Assembly: GCA_035353615.1 (NCBI GenBank)
Contig: DAOPZY010000004.1
Location: forward strand, 1 to 64,000
Length of the DNA stretch: 64,000 nucleotides
Direction: 5' to 3'
From: CAXXOK01 sp035353615
GTDB lineage: Bacteria > Bacillota > Clostridia > Christensenellales > Aristaeellaceae
In this document: positions 34,614 to 41,797 of the stretch, piece after piece
Numbering within the stretch: the first letter of the stretch is position 1
Layout of the letters: each line of letters starts with the position of its first letter
Made by a program: the position numbers and the translations under genes
The notes under the pieces: generated by a model
Seen by the model: the letters and a program-made list of their open reading frames with translations, nothing else
What the model was told of the DNA's origin: nothing
Databases searched by the model: none

Positions 34614-35567
34614 TCAGTCCTTTGATTCCGAAGCCTGCTTGGCCAGCGCCAACGCCGCATAATCGCCAATGCGGTCGCCCAGCATCGCCGGCGCCACCCG
34701 CACGCCCGCCAGCGCGTGCGGCAAAGCATCCCGCGCAAGCGCGCGGCGCATGGTCGGTTCCAGTAAATCGCCACTGCGGGTATAAATCGAGCCGAGCACA
34801 ATGCACTCCGGGTTTAAGAAATCCACAATCAACGCCAGTCCACGCCCCAGCGCGTCCCCGCAAACGGCGAAAACCTCCCGTGCGGTTTCGTCGCCCGCCC
34901 TTGCCGCTTCGGCCACAGTTTTAGCGTCGATGTGTTCCGCTTTCCAGTATGCGGGTTCGCGTCCGTTTTGGCGCGCCTGTTCGCCCAGGGTAAGCGCCAG
35001 TTGCCGTATGCCGCCGCCGGAGCAGAAGCCTTCGAACGAGCCGAGCTTCCCATATCCGGTCGGCCCCAGTTCAAACAGCCGCCAATGCCCCACCTCGCCC
35101 GCATCGCCGGTCGCGCCGCGCAGAATATGCCCGTCCAGCACAATCCCAGAGCCCAATCCCGTGCCAAACGTTAAAAAAACCATGTTCCGCGTGCCTTGCC
35201 CAGCGCCCCAGCGCCATTCCGCCAGCGCGCAGGCGTTGGCGTCGTTTTCCATAATGCAGGGCGCGTTCAGCTTTTCACTGGCAAAGCGGGTGAGCGATAC
35301 ATCGCGCCAACCGGGTAGGTTGGGCGGGTTGTGCAGGATTCCGTTTGGCGCATCCATTGGCCCGCCCGCGCTGATGCCTATGCCCGCGACCGTTTCCCCC
35401 GCCCGCAGCGCTTCGGCCAACGCGCAGAGATGTTCCATCGCATCCAGCTGATCGCCGGGGGTAGGGATTGCCTCACGGCGCACTATCCTGAACCCGGACG
35501 ATTCCTCCACGCCCACGCTGACGGCGCATTTGGTGCCGCCAATATCCAAGCCTATATAAACGCTCAT
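34614..35567 (-). CDS. ROK-family sugar kinase
   Basis: A 317-residue ROK protein (glucokinase/N-acetylmannosamine kinase group). The phosphate loop is GLDIGGTKCAVSVG. MENDANACALAEW holds the catalytic Asp, and TFGTGLGSGIVLDG and GDAGEVGHW follow. The usual zinc motif CxCGxxGC is not intact; the corresponding region reads SFEGFCSGGGIRQLA. No N-terminal helix-turn-helix, so an enzyme rather than a repressor. ATG 35567 overlaps the stop of the SIS gene (ATGA), and GGAGG is upstream. With the SIS isomerase it suggests handling of a hexose, heptose or amino sugar; the substrate is unknown. Confidence 0.88.
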   Translation of the reverse strand: MSVYIGLDIGGTKCAVSVGVEESSGFRIVRREAIPTPGDQLDAMEHLCALAEALRAGETVAGIGISAGGPMDAPNGILHNPPNLPGWRDVSLTRFASEKLNAPCIMENDANACALAEWRWGAGQGTRNMVFLTFGTGLGSGIVLDGHILRGATGDAGEVGHWRLFELGPTGYGKLGSFEGFCSGGGIRQLALTLGEQARQNGREPAYWKAEHIDAKTVAEAARAGDETAREVFAVCGDALGRGLALIVDFLNPECIVLGSIYTRSGDLLEPTMRRALARDALPHALAGVRVAPAMLGDRIGDYAALALAKQASESKD

Positions 35568-36211
35568 TCCTGCGCGCCTCCATACATCGCCTGTTCCAGC
35601 GCGGCGCAAAGCGCGTGATAAATGGGCAAATGCAGTTCCTGCACACGGAAGGTCTCATGCTCAGGCGCTTTCAGGCACACATCGCACAGCGCCGCGAGCT
35701 TCCCGCCCGTTTCACCGGTCAGGCCTATCACCTTTGCGCCTCTGGCTCGTGCGGCTATGGCCGCCGCGCGCACATTCCATGCGTTTCCGGATGTGGAAAT
35801 CCCCAGCAGCACATCCTTTGGGCCTGCATAGGCGAACGCCTGCTGCGCATACGTCAGTTCGCCCTCCACATCGTTTAAGAACGCTGAGCTCATCCCGCTT
35901 AAACCGTTCAGAACCAGCGTAGGCATCGCCCGCTGGAGGCGCCCGGCAATCTTGCCATCATCCCCGGCCTTGGCCAACGCGGCTTTTTCATCCTGCGTTA
36001 ATGGGCGGTTGAGCAGAAAACCCTTCATCAGTTCCCCGGCGATATGTTCACAATCGCACGCGCTGCCGCCGTTGCCGCACAGCAGAAGCTTCCCGCCGTT
36101 TTGAAACGCAGTCAGCAGAATCTCGAACGCTTGTTGCAAATCCCCGGCCATGCCGCTCAGTGACGGCCGTTCCCGAAGCAGCGTTTGAAAAATTGGATGG
36201 ATTGTTTGCAT
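35564..36211 (-). CDS. SIS-domain sugar isomerase (GmhA-like)
   Basis: A 215-residue SIS protein related to phosphoheptose isomerase GmhA. It has LLLCGNGGSACDCEHIAGEL, the phosphate-binding GISTSGNAWNV, and HETFRVQELHLPIYHALCAAL. Compared with GmhA it has an extra segment after the first motif (about 65-95). ATG 36211 follows AGAAAGGA. It overlaps the ROK kinase gene. Isomerisation of a phosphosugar is likely; whether sedoheptulose 7-phosphate or another sugar cannot be told. Confidence 0.85.
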   Translation of the reverse strand: MQTIHPIFQTLLRERPSLSGMAGDLQQAFEILLTAFQNGGKLLLCGNGGSACDCEHIAGELMKGFLLNRPLTQDEKAALAKAGDDGKIAGRLQRAMPTLVLNGLSGMSSAFLNDVEGELTYAQQAFAYAGPKDVLLGISTSGNAWNVRAAAIAARARGAKVIGLTGETGGKLAALCDVCLKAPEHETFRVQELHLPIYHALCAALEQAMYGGAQE

Positions 36212-37126
36212 TGCAGTAATTCCTTTCTCAACATCAATGATGGTTTAGGTATGGATTCCGTGCAGAGTAAACCCATCCCTTTTCTTGTGCGTTAGAAAAT
36301 CTTCAGAAAGGGTTAGAAAAAACATCGGAATCCGGCATCCCTGCCTTGCAACCCCTGATTGCGACATACCCGACGGGCGGTTCAAACAGTGTAACGGCAC
36401 AGTCGGAATCAGCGCCTGCAAAGCGTTTTCGGGAAGCGTTCGCACATTATAGCACGGATACGAGCCCGCTTCAATCACTCGGGGTTTCCCCGCCGCGAGC
36501 TTACAACCGTCGTAAGATTTGGCCGCCTTTCCACTCAGGTACCGATGCTCCCGCAACAGGGCAGTTCGGGTTTAGGGCAATCCTTAGGGCTTATGCCATA
36601 CACTGTAACGGCGCTTTTTCGGCTCCTGCGGGCGTGCCAAGTCGTATGTGATCTTTTCTTTTATTCATGATGAAGGTATATTCAAAAGTTGTCCCATCTT
36701 TTACAGGCAGATTCAATTCGCATTCAATTCCAGCCAAAACCTTGTTTTTTAAGGCAATCGCTATGAGCGCTTCGGTCATGTTGTTCCCGTAACGCTTGAT
36801 TTTATTGGCGTTTGGAGTATTCTGTTCAACCTGGAGAAGAACCCAATCGGCCCGATAGTTGTCCCGTTTTGATCGTACATCCGCATATTCCATGCAATGT
36901 GAATTTGTATTTTTATGCACTTGTCCCAAGCCCACAGAAATCCTTGGTACGCCTTAGGTTGCAGAGTGTAATCGCACGTTTTCCACAATTCCATGGTTTG
37001 TTATGGAAACTTCGCATTGTGAATAGTATGTGCCGATATTTTCCACATTATGTCGCGGTTTTAACACTTTTAATGGATTTGCAAAAGAATTTCCTCTGTT
37101 CATCCTAAATTTATCCACATTTTCGC
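36212..37126. other. AT-richer stretch, possible gene debris
   Basis: About 0.9 kb without a convincing complete gene. From roughly 36.6 kb onward the AT content is visibly higher than in the neighbours. A minus-strand frame (36591-36935) is listed separately. Nothing else is clear here. Confidence 0.4.
36591..36935 (-). CDS. Possible remnant of a small unknown gene
   Basis: A 114-residue open frame with protein-like composition in its middle (YRADWVLLQVEQNTPNANKI, TEALIAIALKNKVLAGIECE). No clear ribosome binding site was seen. Another frame (36776-36994) overlaps its start, as if a frameshift had occurred. It lies in AT-richer DNA. No family recognised; it may not be a gene at all. Confidence 0.22.
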   Translation of the reverse strand: MGLGQVHKNTNSHCMEYADVRSKRDNYRADWVLLQVEQNTPNANKIKRYGNNMTEALIAIALKNKVLAGIECELNLPVKDGTTFEYTFIMNKRKDHIRLGTPAGAEKAPLQCMA

Positions 37127-37155
37127 TTGTATATCAGATAAACATATGTTACAAT
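37127..37155 (+). promoter_or_regulatory. Promoter of the membrane-anchored unknown
   Basis: TTGTAT (37127-37132), 17-nt spacer, TACAAT (37150-37155), 67 nt upstream of the start at 37223. Confidence 0.6.
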
Positions 37156-37222
37156 GAACGCGTAGTTATTCGTTTTCACTTGAATGTTTTATACGAATTT
37201 ATCCTGAAAGAGGCGTATGCGC

Positions 37223-37717
37223 ATGAGCGGCTCATTCCTTTACATTTTGATCGCTTTGCTTGGCATTGCCACGGTGGTTTACCTGATCGTTGCGGATCGC
37301 CGCCGTATGCGCGTTCAACGTCTGCGGGTTAAGAAGCTGTACGCCTCCCCCATGTTTGAGGCGATGAAGCCGCTTCTGCAGCGCGCGCAAAAATATTCCG
37401 TAGAAAGCCTCACCATTGATAAAACCGGCTTCACATTCCGTTTTCTGTTCCCTTTCGGTTATGAAATGCGTTTTACCATGGCCGATTACGGCTACCCCAA
37501 CCTGACCAACGAAAAGCAAGAGGCGCTTCTGCTTTTGCTGGAGGAGTTCGTCCCCAAGTTCACCACTCGGGACCGCTATTCGTTCCGCAGCGTGCGTACC
37601 AAATTGTTGGACGGTCATGTGGAATACCAGTACAAATACATCATCCGAATTGATTACAAAAATTTGCTGACTCGCGCGCCGTACTATGACGGTTCCCTGC
37701 AAAGTCAGCTCTGGTAA
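37223..37717 (+). CDS. Membrane-anchored protein of unknown function
   Basis: A 164-residue protein. One N-terminal helix (SGSFLYILIALLGIATVVYL) is followed by a basic stretch (DRRRMRVQRLRVKK) and a cytosolic-looking domain with FRFLFPFGYEMRFTMADYGY, KQEALLLLLEEFV and VEYQYKYIIRIDYKNLL. The ATG at 37223 is preferred (GAGG 9 nt upstream) over the ATG two codons earlier. It stands alone behind a promoter and ends in a small hairpin. I do not recognise the family. Confidence 0.7.
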   Translation: MSGSFLYILIALLGIATVVYLIVADRRRMRVQRLRVKKLYASPMFEAMKPLLQRAQKYSVESLTIDKTGFTFRFLFPFGYEMRFTMADYGYPNLTNEKQEALLLLLEEFVPKFTTRDRYSFRSVRTKLLDGHVEYQYKYIIRIDYKNLLTRAPYYDGSLQSQLW

Positions 37718-37743
37718 GCGTTCTTCTGATTACTTCAATTCAT

Positions 37744-37768
37744 TAGCGCGACGAATGCCGCGCTATTT
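37744..37768. terminator. Hairpin between convergent unknown gene and recO
   Basis: TAGCGCG (37744-37750) pairs with CGCGCTA (37759-37765), followed by TTT. Confidence 0.5.
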
Positions 37769-37835
37769 GTGATTCTGTTTTATTACATACATTTTCTGAT
37801 GTTTCATCATGGCTATGGTTTAGCCGTAACATTAT

Positions 37836-38558
37836 TCATGGTAATAACTGGCTGGACCTGATTGGAATATCCAGTCTAGTTTCCACGTAACGCCTCAACG
37901 CCTCAAACAGGGGCGCGTCCGCCTCAGGAAAAGGGCCTTCAAACCCTTCGGTAAGCACGGTTCGCATCCAATTCACCTGCGCGGGGGTGAGCAAAGGTTC
38001 CGTGGAATTGGCGCAGGCTGAGCAGCACAGGCCGCCCGCCTCCGCATCCAGCCTTGCGCCCTGCCCGTCCGCAATGCGTTTGCCGCAGCGCGCACAGTGG
38101 CGAATGCGGGGCCGATAGCCAATCTCCGTGGCATACAGCAGCAAAAAAGTTGTGGTAACGCTCAGGGGCGCCTCGTCCTGACCGTAAGTCAGGTGGTACA
38201 GCCCCTTGAGCAGTAATGGAAACAAGCCCTCCGCCGGTTGCTCCGGCTGAGCTGCCGCCTGCGCAAGATTCAGAAGATAGGTGGCGCAGGTCAGGCGGTA
38301 TGCGTCCAGCCGCAAGGCATAAAAAGGCTCTGTGAGCGCGCAGGATGTGAGGGTTCTCCGTTCCTGGTTTCGAAAAACCACAAACTCGCCATGCACAAAC
38401 AGTTCGCTGGCAGGCATCAGCGCGCTGCTGGGTTTGCGGCAGCCCCGCGCGAGCACATCCACGCGGCCATGGTCGGGCGTTAAAAGCGTAAGCATCCGGT
38501 CCCGATCCCGGTAGTTTGCATAGCGCAGCACCACAGCCTGTAATGTTTCAGACGGCAT
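37836..38558 (-). CDS. recO: DNA repair protein RecO
   Basis: A 240-residue recombination mediator that helps load RecA at gaps with RecF and RecR. The N-terminal OB-fold (LQAVVLRYANYRDRDRMLTL, GRVDVLARGCRKP) is followed by a helical domain and a zinc-binding cluster (CARC ... CSAC, about 155-180). ATG 38558 has AGGAGG upstream; the open frame beyond it has no family match. It is divergent from purR. Confidence 0.9.
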   Translation of the reverse strand: MPSETLQAVVLRYANYRDRDRMLTLLTPDHGRVDVLARGCRKPSSALMPASELFVHGEFVVFRNQERRTLTSCALTEPFYALRLDAYRLTCATYLLNLAQAAAQPEQPAEGLFPLLLKGLYHLTYGQDEAPLSVTTTFLLLYATEIGYRPRIRHCARCGKRIADGQGARLDAEAGGLCCSACANSTEPLLTPAQVNWMRTVLTEGFEGPFPEADAPLFEALRRYVETRLDIPIRSSQLLP

Positions 38559-38671
38559 AACTCCTCCTGTATCCGCGCGGCCTGCAAACCAGGCGCACAA
38601 ATAAATTATAGCATGCCGCCGTTTGAAACGCAAAGCGTGTGCGCCGGAACATTCTCCACAGGCTGTATCCA

Positions 38672-38728
38672 ATATCCGAACGTTCGTCATAATTATGGCT
38701 GGCAATATTCGATTGGTTATGGTATACT
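38672..38728 (+). promoter_or_regulatory. Promoter of purR with a candidate PurBox pair
   Basis: ATATCCGAACGTT (38672-38684) fits the PurBox pattern AWWWCCGAACWWT at all but one base. A poorer inverse copy AATATTCGATTGG lies at 38704-38716. The -10 TATACT is at 38723-38728, with weak -35 TGGCAA at 38700-38705. The arrangement suggests autoregulation by PurR. The 19-nt gap between boxes is slightly longer than the classical 16-17. Confidence 0.45.
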
Positions 38729-38761
38729 TTGCTGTAACAATCCGCAAGGAGGAACCTCGCT

Positions 38762-39583
38762 TTGGATAGGATCCGTCGAAACGAGCGCATGGCAGCGCTT
38801 ACCAAAATCCTCACAGCCTCCCCTAACCGCATTTTCACACTATCCCATTTCTGCGACCTTTTTGGCGCGGCAAAATCTACCATGAGCGAGGATATCGACA
38901 TCCTCAAGGACGTATTGTCCGCCTTTGAATTAGGCAAATTGGACACCGTGACCGGCGCGGCCGGCGGCGTGCGCTTTCGCCCCGCCATGGGCCGCCCGGA
39001 GGCTCGCCGGATCATCACGGATTTGTGCGCGGAGCTGATGCACCCGACGCGTTTGCTTCCCGGCGGATTTTTATACCTGTCCGATATTCTCAGCACCCCC
39101 TCCATTGTGCGCAGTATGGGGATCATCCTCGCGGAACCGTACTACGAAAAATCGCCCGACTTTGTGCTCACCATGGAAACCAAGGGAATCCCCGTTGCGC
39201 TGATGACGGCGGACGCGCTGGGCGTGCCGCTGGTCATTGCCCGCCGCAGCAGCAACGTATTTGAAGGTTCCGCCGTTAACATCAACTACGTAACCGGTTC
39301 AACCGGCCATATCGAAACCATGAGCCTGAGCCGCCGCGCTGTGCAGCCAGGGCAGAAAGCGCTGATTGTGGATGATTTTCTTAAAGGCGGCGGAACCGCC
39401 AAGGGCATGATCGACCTGATGAGCGAGTTCAATGTGGACGTGGTGGGCCTCGCGTTTGTGATGGCCACAGCCGCGCCGGCGCAAAAGCGCATCCATGGCG
39501 AACGGGCGCTGATGGTGCTGGACACGAGCGAGGACGATCCCTCCGTGTTGACCGTGACCCCCGCGGCATGGCTCAATGATTGA
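38762..39583 (+). CDS. purR: Purine operon repressor PurR
   Basis: A 273-residue Gram-positive PurR. An N-terminal winged helix (about 1-75, DRIRRNERMAALTKIL, KSTMSEDIDILKDVL) precedes a PRTase-like domain with the PRPP loop ALIVDDFLKGGGTAKG. In this family PRPP releases the repressor from PurBoxes. The TTG start at 38762 is supported by AAGGAGGAA. It begins the conserved series purR, glmU, pth, mfd, although prs, normally after glmU, is missing here. Confidence 0.93.
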   Translation: MDRIRRNERMAALTKILTASPNRIFTLSHFCDLFGAAKSTMSEDIDILKDVLSAFELGKLDTVTGAAGGVRFRPAMGRPEARRIITDLCAELMHPTRLLPGGFLYLSDILSTPSIVRSMGIILAEPYYEKSPDFVLTMETKGIPVALMTADALGVPLVIARRSSNVFEGSAVNINYVTGSTGHIETMSLSRRAVQPGQKALIVDDFLKGGGTAKGMIDLMSEFNVDVVGLAFVMATAAPAQKRIHGERALMVLDTSEDDPSVLTVTPAAWLND

Positions 39584-39601
39584 CTGAATTGAGGTGATAC
39601 C

Positions 39602-40747
39602 ATGAAACGTACTTTGGGTATCCTGATCGCTTCCGAAAACACGGAATGGACTTCCATGCCGCTCTTAGGCAAGCCTTGTCGCATGCACGTGGAACAAAGC
39701 CTTTCGGACGCAGGCTTTTCCATGGCCGCCATGCCGCCCGCCGACGCGGAAACTCTGCAAGCGCTGATTGCAAACGACGTATCCACGGCTTTGCTGGCAA
39801 ACGAGAACGCGCCATGCCTGAACGCCGCCACCTACCGGGAGCTGCAAAAAGCGGCCGCCAGCCGCCCCAGCGCTGTTTTACTCGGCGATATGGCCACCCC
39901 GCTGGCGATGGCGTTTCCCGCCGCCGTGCTGCGAGAGCTGCCCCTGAAAGGCAAATTGACGCTTTCCCGCCTGATCGAAGCGTTAAACGATCGCAACCTT
40001 GCCGTCAAGGTGGTGCACGCCCAAAGCCCGGAAGCCTACATCGCCGTGAACAACGCGGAAAGCTATTCAGCCGCGTATCAATACCTGCGCGCCGAGATCG
40101 TCCGCAAGCATATGCAAAACGGAGTGATCATTCTGGACCCGGAGCACACCGTCATTGAAGCGAACGTATCCATCGGCAAAGGCACGGTCATCTATTCCGG
40201 CAATACGCTGCAAAACGGCACAGAGATTGGCGCCGGCTGCACCCTTTACCCCAACAGCCGCATTGAAGGCTCCGTGATTGGCAACGAAGTCACCGTCGAA
40301 AGCAGCGTGCTGTTGCATTGCCGGGTCGGCGCGCGCACCACGGTTGGGCCGTTCGCTTATTTACGGCCGGAGGCGTGCGTGGGCGAACACTGCCGTATCG
40401 GCGATTTTGTAGAAATCAAGAACAGCGTCATCGGCGACGGCACCAAGGTCAGCCACCTGACCTACGTTGGCGACGCGGATTTGGGCAAGGATATCAACCT
40501 TGGCTGCGGCACGGTGTTTGTCAATTACGACGGGAAGGTGAAAAACCGCTCGCGTGTGGACGATCACGCCTTTATCGGCTGCAACTGCAACCTGATCGCG
40601 CCCGTGCACGTTGGGCAAAACGCCTATTTGGCCGCAGGCAGCACCCTTGTGGAGGACGTGCCGGAAAACGCGCTGTATGTGGCGCGTTCCCGCGGCGTCA
40701 TCAAGGAAGATTGGGTAAAACGCCGTAAAGAAGAAGGAAAACTCTAG
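39602..40747 (+). CDS. GlmU-like acetyltransferase with decayed uridylyltransferase domain
   Basis: A 381-residue protein in the glmU position, against about 455 residues for normal GlmU. The C-terminal left-handed beta-helix (about 165-381) is well kept: ILDPEHTVIEANVSIGKGTV, GPFAYLRPEACVGEHC, SHLTYVGDADLG with the catalytic His, VNYDGKVKN and YLAAGSTLVEDVPENALYVA. Acetyl transfer to glucosamine 1-phosphate is plausible. The N-terminal half has lost the nucleotide-binding LAAGxGTRM motif, reading LGILIASENTEWTSM, and the GD metal site, reading LLANENAPCL. It keeps only scattered features such as VNNAESYSAAY. Uridylyltransferase activity is therefore doubtful. It follows purR by 18 nt. Confidence 0.85.
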   Translation: MKRTLGILIASENTEWTSMPLLGKPCRMHVEQSLSDAGFSMAAMPPADAETLQALIANDVSTALLANENAPCLNAATYRELQKAAASRPSAVLLGDMATPLAMAFPAAVLRELPLKGKLTLSRLIEALNDRNLAVKVVHAQSPEAYIAVNNAESYSAAYQYLRAEIVRKHMQNGVIILDPEHTVIEANVSIGKGTVIYSGNTLQNGTEIGAGCTLYPNSRIEGSVIGNEVTVESSVLLHCRVGARTTVGPFAYLRPEACVGEHCRIGDFVEIKNSVIGDGTKVSHLTYVGDADLGKDINLGCGTVFVNYDGKVKNRSRVDDHAFIGCNCNLIAPVHVGQNAYLAAGSTLVEDVPENALYVARSRGVIKEDWVKRRKEEGKL

Positions 40748-40775
40748 TCGCTGCCGAAACCATAACGTCCGGCTG

Positions 40776-40832
40776 GAAAGCCGCTTTGCGGGATGCGCGC
40801 GAGAACCCGGCGTGTCGCGCAGGGCGGCTTTC
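40776..40832 (+). other. Structured intergenic hairpin upstream of pth
   Basis: GAAAGCCGC (40776-40784) pairs with GCGGCTTTC (40824-40832), with an inner stem TGCGCG/CGCGCA (40794-40799/40816-40821). There is no T-run. It lies in the 270-nt gap after the GlmU-like gene, the place where prs is usually found. Confidence 0.35.
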
Positions 40833-41017
40833 GCTTGGCGCTGGAAACCCCTGCGCCGCCGTTGACCCAACCGCAAGAAAATTCGATCCGTCCGTTTGTC
40901 GCTATGGGGAATCCAGGTCTGCTCGCACGCGTTTATTGTATGGCATGGCTTTGCGGGCCGGTGGCACGCTTTTTTCGATGCGGCTCAGCACGTTAAACCC
41001 TGATTGTGGGAGGTTCT

Positions 41018-41797
41018 ATGTATTTAATCGTCGGTCTTGGCAATCCCGGGGCGCAGTATGAGCACACGCGGCATAACGTCGGGTTTGACGTGCTCACCCT
41101 GCTGTCGGAAAAGCTTCATATCCCCATCAACCGCAGCAAAAGCAACGCCCTTGTGGGTGAAGGCCAGTTTCAGGGGGAGAAGGTTGCGCTGTGCAAACCC
41201 CAAACCTATATGAACCTGAGCGGCGAAGCCGTGCAGGCGCTTTTGCATTGGTATAAGCTTCCGCCGGAACGTTTGCTGGTCATCTATGACGATATCGACC
41301 TGGCCCCCGGCTGGCTTCGCATTCGAAAGGATGGAAGCGCGGGCACGCACAATGGGATGCGCAGCATTGTCGGCTGCATCGGCACGGAGGCGTTTCCCCG
41401 GATTCGCGTGGGTATCGGCGGGCGGCCGCCTGCTTTTGAGCTGGCGGATTGGGTTCTGTCCCGCTACCAGACGCCGGAAGATCGGCAAATTGCCTTTGAC
41501 GCGTATAACGCGGCCGCCGACGCTGCCATGGAATGGATGCGCAACGGCGTGCAAAGCGCCATGAACCGCTACAACACGCAAAAGCCCAAGCCGCCCAAGC
41601 CTGTCAAGCCGCGCCCGGTTTCCCCTGAACCGCCTCTCGCCCCAACCGACGCTCCAAAACCCGGCGGCAACCTGCCTTCTGCCGTTGAGGGCACTGCCCC
41701 ATTCACAGCCGGAACCTCCAAGCAGGGCGCATCGGTTGAAAAGCCCGGTCCTGAAACCGCATCCCATTCCCCAGAACCGACAGGAGCCGCCAAATGA
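41018..41797 (+). CDS. pth: Peptidyl-tRNA hydrolase with a proline-rich C-terminal tail
   Basis: The first 190 residues are a complete Pth: IVGLGNPGAQYEHTRHNVGF with the catalytic His, KPQTYMNLSG, VIYDDIDLAPG, GSAGTHNGMRS and FPRIRVGIGG. It recycles peptidyl-tRNA released from stalled ribosomes. Residues about 191-259 are a low-complexity tail rich in Pro, Lys, Thr and Ser (KPKPPKPVKPRPVSPEPP and onward), absent from typical 185-200 residue enzymes. ATG 41018 follows GGGAGG. The stop overlaps mfd (ATGA). Confidence 0.92.
   Translation: MYLIVGLGNPGAQYEHTRHNVGFDVLTLLSEKLHIPINRSKSNALVGEGQFQGEKVALCKPQTYMNLSGEAVQALLHWYKLPPERLLVIYDDIDLAPGWLRIRKDGSAGTHNGMRSIVGCIGTEAFPRIRVGIGGRPPAFELADWVLSRYQTPEDRQIAFDAYNAAADAAMEWMRNGVQSAMNRYNTQKPKPPKPVKPRPVSPEPPLAPTDAPKPGGNLPSAVEGTAPFTAGTSKQGASVEKPGPETASHSPEPTGAAK

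Noticed and set aside
41588..41797. Pth tail as a separate gene or frameshifted start of mfd
   Set aside because: The tail is in frame with Pth, and mfd has its own ATG overlapping the Pth stop.
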